This document shows positions 11,910 through 22,416 of a stretch of DNA of 64,000 nt, piece by piece. The notes beneath the pieces were generated by a model. The model saw only the letters and a list, made by a program, of their open reading frames with translations. It was not told the DNA's origin and ran no database searches. The position numbers and the translations under genes are program-made. The stretch lies in contig OX596335.1 in NCBI GenBank assembly GCA_951394405.1, forward strand, positions 124,001 through 188,000, in the 5' to 3' direction. The DNA is from Coprinellus micaceus (taxonomy: Eukaryota > Basidiomycota > Agaricomycetes > Agaricales > Psathyrellaceae). Within the stretch, counting starts at the first letter, position 1. Every line of letters starts with the position of its first letter.

Positions 11910-12734
11910 GGAACATCCGGTAGTACGGGTCCGACGGCAGACGGCACGTCGGGGTATGTTGTTGGGCGGTGGTGGTGGTGATGAGAGCGTTGGGCGAGGT
12001 GACGTCGTGGGTGCGGTGGTGGGTTTGATTGATCATATTTCTCGCTCGTCAGCACTCAGGGCGGGGGGTTGAGAGGATGTGCGGGGATAGTAGATACGTA
12101 CCCTATCTCGGGGGTGAAATTCGGAGGAGAGGGGATGTAAGGCACGGAGGAAGAACGCAGGGGCGGGTGCACATGTAAATCTTCATATGCAGAGAAGCGG
12201 AGAAAGCACAGAGAAGCGTGGGGAGAAGGGCGATCATGAACTCATCCTCGCGAATGTTCGGTCGTTGTGCGTGCTGCGTTCGGGGTGTGTAGGGTGGATC
12301 AAGTGAGTTCCGGGTTTTTCCAAGTGAAATAAGTGTCGGAGTGGATTTCTGGGTGGGATAGTTACGGTCAAGATGAGGAGTGAGTAAGGAACGGGATGAG
12401 TGGGAAGTGCGGGAAGGGATGAGTGGACGACGACGAATGCGGTCTGGCGCACGGCGTTTACGCTCGATGTTGGAACTTGGACTTGGACTTGGGACGCCGC
12501 ACCACCTGACGCTCGATCTCAGCTCAGGTGTCTTTATGAATTTGTATTGGGGTGTCGGAGCCAGGTAAGTATGACGCCCTTCTCCGCTTCTCGGTTGGGG
12601 GAGGATAATTCAGGCACTAAGTTTAGAATATGTACGGGGGGCGCCACACGCCAAGGCGTGTGTAGAACTAGGGAAGGGGGAGGAGGATGGCGCTCGGCAG
12701 GGCGCCTCTACCCGGGTGAAGGATGGGTGTGGCG

Positions 12735-12745
12735 TTATCAGATAA
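12735..12745. promoter_or_regulatory. GATA-factor motif TTATCAGATAA
   Basis: A perfect ATCWGATAA site about 410 bp before the siderophore transporter start. In other fungi, siderophore uptake genes are repressed in iron-replete cells by SreA/Urbs1-type GATA factors through this motif. Regulation here is inferred from sequence only. Confidence 0.6.
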
Positions 12746-12877
12746 CACGCGCCATCGTCCATCTCGTCCATCTCTTGCCACCATCTCCCATCTCTCTTTT
12801 CCCATCTCCAATCTCTCCCCCTTGGACTCTGGAGCCCAGCCCAGGCTGTCAGCCACAAGATCTCATACCCCGAGTGG

Positions 12878-12888
12878 TTATCAGATCA
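12878..12888. promoter_or_regulatory. GATA-factor motif, imperfect (TTATCAGATCA)
   Basis: One mismatch from the flanking perfect sites, and about 265 bp upstream of the transporter start. It may be a weaker site in the same array. Confidence 0.4.
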
Positions 12889-12923
12889 TCTCAACAAGCG
12901 CAGATGGGATGGGACGGCGGGGG

Positions 12924-12934
12924 TTATCTGATAA
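12924..12934. promoter_or_regulatory. GATA-factor motif TTATCTGATAA
   Basis: A perfect ATCWGATAA-type site about 220 bp before the transporter start. It is the closest of three clustered sites (12735, 12878, 12924). Confidence 0.6.
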
Positions 12935-13152
12935 GCCGAGATCTCCCGACTTTTTCTTCTCTTGGGTGAGGTGATCCAGGGGCGCCATGCGCTTCTTGAC
13001 GGGGCCATGTGTGCTTCGCTAGCCGGAGTGAATATACATAGAAGGAGGGGAGGGTATAAGAAGACAGGCACGAGTAAATTTGGGTTCTTCTTTGTGTTCT
13101 GTTCCACGAACCACCACTCCACTCCGACTTGTTTTGCGTCCCCGAGTGAACG

Positions 13153-16100
13153 ATGAGCGACCCAGAGCGCGCTGCTCCCCTTGCGGGTACGTTTTCTCTA
13201 CTTCTCTTTCCCTTTCTCTACCCTGCGATACCTTCGCTTCTCTACCCCGCGATACCTTCGTTCCTCTACCCCGCGATACCTTCGCTTCTCTACCCTCCGA
13301 TACCTTCGCTTCTCTTTCCCCCATCCATCCCACTGAAACCGGCACCATGCTAACGCAAACCCTCAGAAATGAAGAGAGAAAGGGAAGTCGACGCTGTGAG
13401 CGTCAAGAGCGGGGACGAGGGGCATGAGGGCGTGAAGACGGTGCAGGCTACGCATCGTGTGTTTGGGTGCGTGTGTTTTTGTGTTGTGGTTTTTGGGGGA
13501 GGGGTTTGAGCTGAACGTTTCGTTCTTCTCTTCCCACTCCTTTCCGTCTCATCCATCCCACCTTCGACTCCCTCTCTAAAATCGTACTCGCTCCCTTGCA
13601 ACGGCTCGGCTCCCCGCGCCAACAGCAAATACTCCAAATGGGCCCTCTTCATCTCCCTCGGACTCGCGGCCTACATCTACTCTCTCGACGGCACCACGAC
13701 CTACGCCTACCTCGCCTTTGCGGTCTCCTCGTTTGGGAGGCATAGCTTTATTAGCACGATTCAGGTCGCGCAGGGGATTATTGGTGTGTTCCTCTCTCTT
13801 TACTTTATCTTGTTTATGTGTATGGGAGAGATTTGGGGGAGAGAGAGGGATGGGAGAGAGGGGGAGATGGGGAGAGAGAGGGAGAGGGAGATGGGGAGAA
13901 GGGAGAGACGTTACCTGGGTCCCCGGAGGAGAGGAGGGGGAATAGGCGCGGACGCGATTTTTTGAGGGGATAGGGGCAAGCGCCGGTTTAGGTGGGGGTC
14001 GTTATCTGATAGCGGCGATTGTGACGTCGATGGCGTTTTCTTGGTTCTGACCGCCACCATCTCCGTCTCCTCCTCGTCCCTTCCCTTCCCTTCTTCTACT
14101 ATGACTCTCCTCCTCTTCCTCGATCTTATAGAATGCACTATGCGGAGACAAAACGCTGACAGGACCCTCGAACAGTCGCGGTAGGGAAACCCGTCATCGC
14201 CAAAATTGCGGACGTACGCTCGAGAGGGTTCGCGTATGTCTTTGTCTGTGCGTCGTCTCTTCTTCGTTTGCCCTATCTAGCCTTACTCACCTTCTCTCTC
14301 CTACCCTTCGTCTCTGCCCGCCTTCCTTCAACCCACTCCACCCCAATTACTGCCCCCACAGTAATATTCTACGTCGTCGGCTACATCGTCATCGCCTCCT
14401 CCAAGAACGCCGAGACCGTCGCCGGCGGGATCATCGTGTACAGCGTGTGCGTGCCCTCTCCTTCCTGCTCTTTTGGTTGGCGGGGAAGCTGATCGTGGTC
14501 GTCTTCGTTCCCCTCCCCCGCCTCTCGCCTTCTTTCGCCCTCCGCTCTCTCCCGCCATCTTCCCTCCTGCCCGCCCTCCTTCGCCCTCATCGTCTCATGC
14601 CTACCGCTCCCTCCCCTCCTTCACGCCCCGGCACTCGGACCCTCGCCTCCGGCCCACTTCCTCGTCCCCAGCGGCTACACAGGCCTCCAACTCCTCACCC
14701 AAATCATCATCGCGGACATCACCACCCTCAAATGGCGCGCGCTCGTCAGCGCCTCCATGAGCCTCCCGTTCGTCATCAACGCTTTCGTCGGAAGCAACAT
14801 CTCTACCAACGTGAGTCCTCGCTATGTTACGTGGAGGCGGGGACTATCTATCTCTATCCGCCTCTTACACCTACGTTGAAATGTGGGAAAGAGCTCGTTA
14901 ACCCCCCCCATTCACATACTCATATTGATATTGGAAAGAGCTAACGAAAACCCGGTTGATATGACAGATGCTCGAAGGCGCCGGGTGGAGATGGGGCTAC
15001 GGCATGTTCGCGATCCTCGTCCCCGCCGCGCTCGGCCCGCTCATCGTGACGCTCGTGTGGGCGGAGTGGACGGCGAGGAAGAGGGGGTATATCGTTAAGG
15101 GGGTGCGTGCCTATTTCTTTTGTTTGTTTTACCGAAGCTGTCCCGCCTTTTCCCTCTGTACAGAGGGCGGAGCGTTCTCCCCGTACGGAGAAGCGAGAGG
15201 GGAGTCTTCTGTCTCTCTGTCTCTCTGTCTCTCTCTCCTTCCCTCTGTACAGAGAATGCGAACAGTCTCCTCTCTCTTCCTCCCTCCCTCCCTCCTCCCC
15301 TCTCTAGGGCCAAGGCAAAGAGAGAGAGAGAGACGATAGAAACCTAGGAACCGAAACCCCAGAGCTAACACCACACCCCACCCCACCCCCTCTTCGCAGG
15401 ACCACAAAACCCGAACAATCCCACAACGTCTCCTCTCCACCGCGCACAAGATGGACGTCGTCGGCCTCGCGCTCCTCGGGACGAGCGTCGCGCTCATCCT
15501 CCTCCCCATGACACTCGCGAGGAGCGCGCAGAGGGGGTGGAAGAACCGTGCGTCGTCTCCTCTGTCACTTTAGGCATTTCCTAACACATTTCGTTCTCCC
15601 ATTCGCCTTCGCCGTCGGCTCGTCTTCCCTCGTCTTCCCTCACCTCTCACCGACCCTCGTCTCCTTCCACACCCGCTCTTCCGCGGCTCGTCTTCAACTC
15701 ACCTGACGAAAAAAACAGCATCGATGATCGCAATGGAAGTCATCGGCATCCTCCTCCTCCCCGTCTACTTCCTCTACAGCGCCTACCTCGCCAAAGTCCC
15801 CGTCGTGCCCAAGCGCTTCCTGCGGAACCGGAGCGTCGTGTTGGCTTGTCTCGTCGTGCGTGTTGTGTTTCTTTCTTCACTTCTGTCTTCGTGGGCGTCC
15901 GTTGGGGTCGACACGACCCCGTGCCCTTCCCTAACATATACTTTGGACTGAGTTACGCAGCTCGGCTAACGCCTCCCACCGACAGGGCGCATTCGACTTT
16001 ATATCCTTCTACATCTCGTACACCTACCTCTACTCCTTCGTCCTCATCGTCAAGCCGTGGCCGCTCATCCACGCGACGTATTTCGCGCAGACGCAGACGG

Positions 16101-17430
16101 TGGCGTTGACGGTGTTTGCGATCGTTGCGGGGGTTGTGGCGAGGTTTACGAGGCGGTGCGTGTTTCCTTACCTTTGTTTCGTTGATCCTCTTCTCGAGAA
16201 AGAAAAGAGAGAGACGGAGTGAAAGAAAGAAGGCGGGATACTGATCGCCTTCGATATACAGATACAAACCCCTCCTCGTAGCGGGCCTGGCCATCCGATT
16301 ACTCGGCGCGGGGCTCATGATACATAGTAGGGGTGCGAACGCGAGCGATGCGGAGGTGGTGTGGAGTCAGCTGTTGCAGGGGATTGGAGGCGGGTTTGCG
16401 GCTGTTATGGCGCAGACGGGTGCGCAGGTGAGTTTGGGGATTGGATTCGGGGTTTTGTTTGACAGGAGTACCTTCGAGTATACCTCGAAGTCCCGATGTC
16501 GGGTCTCGCTTGTCGGCCTCTCGACTCGGCCCCCGAAGAGGTTGGGCGTCGAGGGTGTTGTTGAGCTCAGATTTTGCTTGTCTTTCTCTCTGTGTGCGTG
16601 CTCGTGGATAGACGGTTACTGATACCACACATCGGTTAGGCCTCGGTCAAGCACGCTGATACCGCTATGGTTACTGCTGTCGTTCTGCTCGTTACGGAGA
16701 TCGGGGGGTCGATTGGGTCGGCTATCGGTACGTCTCCCCGTCTTCGTTGAATTCATCTGTGGTTAGCTACTCACACTATATATGTGCTCGCAGCCGGAAG
16801 CATCTGGACGTCCCTCATGCCCGCCAAGCTCGAGCAGTACCTCCCCTTCGTCGACGCGGAGACGCGTGCGCAGCTGTTTGGGAGTCTGTATGTTGTGGCG
16901 GCGGAGCCGAGGGGGAGTCCGTTGAGGGAGGGTGTTATTTTGGGTGCGTGGTTTCTTCGTTAGGGATGTGGTTGGGGGAGAGGGTGCTGACGTCCATCCC
17001 TTTTTCACTTTCCTCTTCGCTTCGCTCTGAACTCGCTTTGAACTCGTTCATGATGCTGCCCGCCTCCGCTCCATGTCGACTTCGACTTGCGTCCCCGCCT
17101 CGACAGCCTACGACGACGTGATGAAAATCCTGTGTATCGCGGCTACGGCGTTCGCCGTCCCGCCGTTCCTGATGGCGTTCTTCATGCCGGATTGGTACCT
17201 CGGTGAGGGGCAGAACGCTGTTGAGGGTCTGGGGTTGGATGGGCATAAGGTCGAAGGTGCGTTCAATTCCGAGTCGTTTCTGGTTGAGACCTGTGTTTCC
17301 GCTTCTGTGGAGGGGAAGGGAGACACGGGGGAAAGATGAATGAATGCTGACGAGATGAATTTGTGTAGATCCCCAGATTTCGTCGAGTGAGGAGAGTGAG
17401 GAGGGGAGGATTGTGAATGAGAAGGCTTGA
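13153..17430 (+). CDS. MFS siderophore-iron transporter (SIT/ARN family)
   Basis: Fifteen exons splice cleanly to 598 codons (597 aa plus stop), the usual family length. Exons: 13153-13186, 13367-13466, 13626-13783, 14176-14247, 14362-14446, 14672-14810, 14968-15102, 15400-15547, 15719-15855, 15986-16155, 16262-16427, 16640-16727, 16794-16943, 17107-17256, 17369-17430. A hydrophilic N-terminus precedes SLDGTTTYAYLAFAVSSFG, then AVGKPVIAKIADVRSRG, ADITTLKWRALVSASMSLPF and INAFVGSNIS, all signatures of siderophore:proton symporters with 14 helices. It should import ferric siderophores at the plasma membrane. Exons are very C-rich at third positions, suggesting high expression. GATA motifs lie upstream and one is in intron 3. 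The cognate siderophore is unknown. Confidence 0.92.
13216..13311. repeat. 24-bp minisatellite x4 in transporter intron 1
   Basis: Four tandem copies of a 24-bp unit that starts CTCTACCC and contains GATACCTTCG lie inside the 180-bp first intron. Units differ by only one to three bases. The unit length is a multiple of three and leaves one frame open, which creates a false LYPAIPSL-repeat ORF. Confidence 0.85.
13823..13909. repeat. GA-rich low-complexity tract in transporter intron 3
   Basis: Nearly pure purine run (GGGAGA-type units) within a long intron of about 390 bp, in contrast to the C-rich exons. Related polypyrimidine tracts occur in introns 5 and 7. Confidence 0.7.
14002..14012. 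promoter_or_regulatory. GATA-like motif TTATCTGATAG in intron 3
   Basis: One base off the proximal promoter sites. An intronic position makes a regulatory role possible but weakly supported. Confidence 0.3.
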
Positions 17431-18540
17431 TGGGTCTTTCCTTCTTCCTTTTCCTTTCTTTATCTGCGTCTTCTTGCGGTCCACGTTCACGACGAGGAGG
17501 GGTGCGCTGCTAGCTTCTATTTAAAAGTTTGTGTTTCGGTGTACGGTTCTCTCATCTCTTACCTCTCTGTTGTCGTCTGTGTATCATCATCATCATCATC
17601 ATCCACCACGCGTGTCTGTGTGTATCTTGCAACTACATAGTTTTTTGCGCTAATTTGACATACGTGCTATGCATCTCTTTGATCTACATACGCGGCATGG
17701 CATGGTTCTTGAAGGCGTATACGTGATCCACCGAGAACCCCGACGCGTGCAAACGAATTGTGCGTGTGCTCGATAAGCGCACAGGCACGCTATTTCAAAT
17801 GAAGCGGGGTATCATTCGTATTTTTAACTGGGATGAGCTCTGTGAGCTGGAAAGGAAGGTCGAGGATCACCCGGGCTGTACTCAGGATGCGGGAATGAAT
17901 TGGAAGGGGCGCTCGGGGATCGGGTGGGTGGGATTGAATGGTGTTGGCGTCGAGGTGTACGACCCGGGAGGGAGGGAGGTTTGGAAATTCGGTTGGGATG
18001 TCATGAAGCACTTCCTAAAAATAGAAAGGGTTTGGGATGTGGTGGGTTGGGATCAGCGTGTAACGTAAAACTTAATGGGCGGCTATCTACCTGTCGTGCG
18101 CCCTCGAGATGGAGGCTCTGATTCGTTCTGATTAGCGTTGATCGTGAGACTTGACCTGATCGTACCAATCTAACGGAACGTAAGGGGCCCAGCAAGTAGA
18201 GGTTATTTGGTGGGGTGCTTAGTGGCGAATGGGAGATCTTTAGATGGGGTAACTACTAATAGTGATTGCCAGTCAAGTGGTTCGCTAGAAATTCAAATTG
18301 GTTCTCAAGTCCTATTCTGTCTTGTTAGGCAACCTCGAACGCGAGAGATAGATGGTCTCGGGTGCACGTACCATAATAGGCTACTAACGTCTGAGCAGGG
18401 GTAAGTAGGAACACTATATAACCCACCATGACCTTTCGGTTCTGTTGGATTTCGTCGACAGCATCCCGTCCGCTTGGCCTCAGTGCAGCACTCCTCCCTC
18501 ACTCACTCACTAACATAAACCATTCGAGACCTCGGTAAAA
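17431..18540. other. transporter 3' flank and copy D upstream (right arm spacer)
   Basis: No gene is seen here. The stretch contains a (ATC)7 microsatellite at 17583-17603. From about 17800 onward it is the inverted counterpart of 8285-9090. The open frame at 17760-18068 is matched by a diverged minus-strand frame at 9055-8831, but neither has splice or domain support; both look like duplicated non-coding DNA. It should contain the copy D promoter. Confidence 0.5.
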
Positions 18541-20242
18541 TGGATACCACTGAGGGTATGGACCAAGAAACGATCGACTCGATTATCGCCGCTGGGAAGC
18601 AGTTTCAGCAGTACCAAGAGCAGACATACGTATTCAGTACGTTACGTTCTCCCATCCCCTCGCCAGACTCCTTCGCTGATTCGCACTCGACGTGCTCCCC
18701 CCAACGCACCTTTGCCCTCGACTCCAATCGTCGCCAGTGGCAGGCTACATCGCGTGGCTGTACTACCACCTCACGACGCTGGACGATGAGGTCGCGTATA
18801 TTTGGTCTCCTCCCAGGTTGAAGGTGGGGAAGGTACTGTTGTTGGTTACGAGGTATAGTACGACGTTTGCGATGGTCGTTGATATGTGTAAGTGTACACG
18901 GTGGACCGATCCTCGCACTACGGGTTGCTGAAGCAAGAACTATTTTAGTTTCGTATCCAAACTACCTGTCTCTATCCCCGAGGGTGGGTGCATTTCCTTC
19001 TTCCTTCGCCTAGTATCACTGAGAAGGGGTTTCTCAGGCGTGCATGGTGCTCCTGTACACATCAAACACCCTCGGCATGCTCGCGCGTGCCTCCTCCGAG
19101 GCGATTATTTGGCTATGCCTCTACGCCCTTCTCAAAGGCAAGAAACGGTACTTGTACGTAATGATCGCTTTGTACCTGGTAAGGCCCACTATTTGACTCA
19201 CTATCTCAGAAGCTGACCGAGCGTGCGTCCAGTAGAGCTTCCTCATTCCCATTCAGGTACTCGTGTACATCAACCTCGCGACTAGGGAAGGTGAGAGACA
19301 ATATCTGCCGTTGAATCCTCCTTTATACTGATCCTCGAGTCGCACTTCCGGGGTCGACGCCCAGCCGGCCCTCTTAGCTGGTTCGACGAACACCTCGGAT
19401 GGCCATGTAACTACTCCCCGCCCCTTCGGGCGGAGCTCTTCGCGGTCGCTGGGTACATTGCGTTGGCTCGGGCATTCGGTACGTAGTATAAATACCCACC
19501 TTTCCCCCTCTCTCCCCATCCCTCGCGCCTGCCTCTCTATGGGTATTTCTGATGAAAGCGCTTTGAGCAGTGGTGACGGTAGCAGGGGGAGTTACCGTCT
19601 TCGTCCGGTACAAGAACCAGAAAAACAACCTCATGATGGTTATACGGAGGGAAGGGGGGCTGTACCTCATCTCTGCGACATGTACGTGCTTACCCCACGC
19701 CGAATGATCTACCGACTGACGTTCTGTGGGCGTAGTGCTTATATTTGTTAACGGAGTGGTAACAACTCCAGGAATGCCGGTGAGTACCCAATTAGCTACA
19801 CTTTAACTCTGTAATTGAACGAGGGTTGAATGATTTCGCTCGTAGACGACCCCACTCCAGTGGATAGTCCCATCGTACGTCCTCACCCCACTTCCTAATT
19901 CACTTCCTTACCTCCGCTGACACCATCTCCCTTCCTCTCCCCGCTCGCTTCACCCCGCCCAATCAAACCCACTCACACAGCCTACGCTGGGTATTTGTCA
20001 CAATCTTCGCGGACCGACTCGTGCTCTAGATGCGCAAAGTCGACGATCCGGGTACCAAAGCTGTGATCACGACGCTTATATTCCACCACGATACCAAGCG
20101 TACGGGATCGTCGGGGGCGTCGGGGTCTTTTTTTAGTGGTTACGAGAATGCTGGGGACGTCCATGATATGCGGGGGATCGGAGGTACCCCAGAGAAGTAT
20201 CTCACAGATGGATCGGGGCTGGGTAGTGGGCGGGTCGGGCAT
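18541..20242 (+). pseudogene. DUF6533 multi-pass membrane protein, copy D, premature stop
   Basis: It starts MDTTEGMDQETIDSIIAAGK, nearly identical to copy C, and has the same intron pattern. Core: WLYYHLTTLDDEVAYIWSPP; then CMVLLYTSNTLGMLARASSE, AIIWLCLYALLKGKKRYLYV, SFLIPIQVLVYINLATRE and RYKNQKNNLMMVIRREGG. The last exon reads RWVFVTIFADRLVL and then TAG (20027-20029), where copy C has CAG (Gln). The frame after the stop remains open with MRKVDDPGTKAVITTLIFHH to 20242. So the loss looks recent: either a pseudogene or a protein lacking the conserved cytosolic tail. All other splice sites appear intact. Confidence 0.75.
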
Positions 20243-20828
20243 TGAGATGAGGAGAGTGCCTGGTTCTGTCCGAAGAGCCAGGGTAGGAGTTATATTGGAA
20301 TTGTATGTATGTCACTGCATTGTATGGGTACGCTGGTATCGGATATGATACTTTGTTCTTGGGCTTGCGTCGAGTTGAATGGAAGCCCTTTCAGGCGTGA
20401 AGGGTTAAAAATAGGGGCTGATGAGGACCGTCTCCCAGGATCCCTGGGTAGGGACAGCTCTGATGGGCCTCGGCAACGATTTCCCGCTCTTTCTGAGAAC
20501 GCGACACCGCAATGTAGCACCTGAGCTACCTCGATTAGACAAGTATTCACTACTCTACGCGCGCCCGTTTCTTGGGCGCTTATTGGACGGCGCTGTCTGA
20601 CCGGCCGGAGCTCGCGGCATGCCACATGTTACTTCGCAATAGCGTCTGGGCCAATTTGGCTTTTGGTAGCTTGACTTCTTACACTCACCACCACAGCCGC
20701 CGAGGACATGACGGCGCAACTGTCTCGACCGGATCCTACGTCGGCTCTCCGCTTCCGGGAACGCCTCTAGCGCTGGGTACAAACAGGTTCCATCAGTGCA
20801 TTATCTCGCATGTTCAATTCAACGCCTG
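20243..20828. other. convergent spacer between copies D and E
   Basis: No gene is seen. A stretch at about 20443-20700 shares scattered similarity with 59061-59270 (for example the shared TTGGGCGCTTATTG at 20573 and 59169, and a TTGGCTTTTGGT-like word), indicating a dispersed or duplicated non-coding segment. Confidence 0.4.
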
Positions 20829-22416
20829 CTACGCCTCAGCTTGCTTTCCCATCGCCTTCTCCGACACTTCGACAGCAGCGACCCGATCAGCTTTCTCTTG
20901 GGCCGGCGAATCTCCTCCGCCCGTATATACCTCTTCGTCAAGGTCGTCTGTGTTGTCCGACGAAGAGGTTGATTGGTCGTCATGGTTGAACATCAGAGTA
21001 GAAATGACGGCCTGCGTGCTCCGGTCGTCGACCTTCTGCATCCTGAGGAGGAGCCTGTCGGCGAAGACATTGACAAAGAGTTGCTTCAGGGACCAGAGGA
21101 CGCTGTATTTGTCTCTGACCTACGGAGGTTCTTCAGGACCAATCTCTCGATGAGTGGCTTAATAGGTGGACTCACCGGACTCCTAGGTGTCGAAGTCAAG
21201 CAGGAGAAGAACATCAGGACTGAGGGGCGGAGCTTGGTAAGTATCTGTCTAAAGCTCAGTACCAAGGAGGAACCACCACTCACTCAAGGTAGAAATATAA
21301 TACATCCCTCCCTCTCGCCGAATGACTCTGATGAGGTTGTGGTTTTGCTTCCGATATCGGACGAACAAGGTCACAAGTCCAACGACGAGCGCTAAACTCG
21401 TTCTCGCAAAGATGATATAGGAGCTGATCGCGGCAAGGTCGGGGCGTTGCGGTGGGAGGAAGTTGCAGGGATATCCGAGGAGGTGATCAAGAGTGTTTTG
21501 GGGGATCGCTATCAGGAGGGTTAGTACCTTGGATTGGAGGTGAGGAGGGGGATGAAAAGGGACGCACCTCGTTGACTCATGAGATGCATACCATTGAGGA
21601 CGTTCGCGGGGATAGTAAATGCCTGCGATGGCGTTAGCGCGATTCCTTTATCCTCCAGCAGCCTTGGGGAGGTCCCACCAAAAACGCGACTACCAACAGG
21701 TAGAAGAACCTTGGCTTTCCCCCTAGCAGAGCGTACAGGCAAAGCCAGAGTGTCCCTGATTACATCGTCAACGAACCTCCGGGCTACCTAAAATGCTCGA
21801 TCTCACCCTCAGCAAAGATTCGCGCCAGCATCCCCGCCACTGGTATATCAACCGGATGGTTAGTTCTCGCGCGACCGCTCCGAATCGGCGCCAAGCGTAC
21901 CATTCATCACCAAGCCCATTCCCTCGCATGCCTATTACAACATTTAGCGCCCATCCCTCCTCGAAGATGAGATCTCATACAGTCACGGTGATATCGGTGT
22001 GGTGAGGCCAGTTCACTATTCTTCCGTTCAGTCTCCTTGATCTGGGAGCTGAAGTGGGTGAACTTACAAACTAAAAGGTGCACCATGTAGATGGTGGCGG
22101 TGTACCGCGTCGCGAGGAAGAGAACTTTGCCCATCTTCCACGTTGGCTGGGGCCAGATCTGCGAGACCTCGTCGTCGAATGTGAGGATGTAGTGGTAGAA
22201 CTGGGTAATGTTGCAAGGGTAAGCCTTTTCGTAGTCTGCCTGTGAATGTGCACGAGCTAGACTTACCAGAGCGGTGAAGGCAGCCACTTCAGGGGATAGT
22301 GAGCTCAAGATCACAAAGCGCGGACTGCAGTGCGTACGTTGAGTAAACTGGAGAACCTGCCAGGCCTGGTACAAAGGGATCTGGGCTGTAATCTCTGCAA
22401 TGATCTCGGGGTCCAT
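20829..22416 (-). CDS. DUF6533 multi-pass membrane protein, copy E
   Basis: ATG at 22416-22414 gives MDPEIIAEITAQIPLYQAWQ, close to copy A. The DUF6533 core reads FYHYILTFDDEVSQIWPQPT, followed by KMGKVLFLATRYTATIYMVH. Further exons follow the copy A pattern, including CLYALLGGKPRFFYL-like and charged YRKQNHNLI-type segments. The tail is VFADRLLLRMQKVDDRSTQA and VISTLMFNHDD, ending in an acidic, Gly-rich C-terminus at 20829. I see no disabling change. Upstream, ATATATATCC near 22482-22490 on the minus strand is a TATA-like element about 65 bp from the start, as in copy A. It is the outer mirror partner of copy A. Confidence 0.75.

Larger units (their letters stand above)
9681..13152. other. 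3.5-kb region upstream of siderophore transporter, no gene
   Basis: No exon chain or family motif was found on either strand. Long frames here (such as 10363-10833 plus and 9753-10241 minus) are low in complexity and have no start or splice support. The region does contain simple repeats, a perfect inverted repeat at 11422-11469, and several GATA-type motifs, most of them within 420 bp of the transporter start. It is best read as an unusually long regulatory or degenerate spacer. Confidence 0.5.
17107..20242. repeat. right arm of inverted segmental duplication
   Basis: Counterpart of 6562-9680: transporter exon 14 to stop, spacer, then copy D. This arm carries the functional transporter end but a prematurely stopped DUF6533 gene. 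The left arm carries the intact DUF6533 gene but a dead transporter fragment. Confidence 0.7.

Noticed and set aside
12400..12969. 189-codon plus-strand frame before the transporter
   Set aside because: Runs through GATA sites and low-complexity DNA, has no domain and no paired exons.
15150..15320. CRISPR-like or structured repeat (CCCTCTGTACAGAG twice) in transporter intron 7
   Set aside because: Only two copies within pyrimidine-rich intron sequence; eukaryotic context.
19990..20029. Splicing out the copy D stop by using CTCTAG as an acceptor
   Set aside because: It would need an unlikely GTATTT donor and would delete conserved residues present in all other copies.
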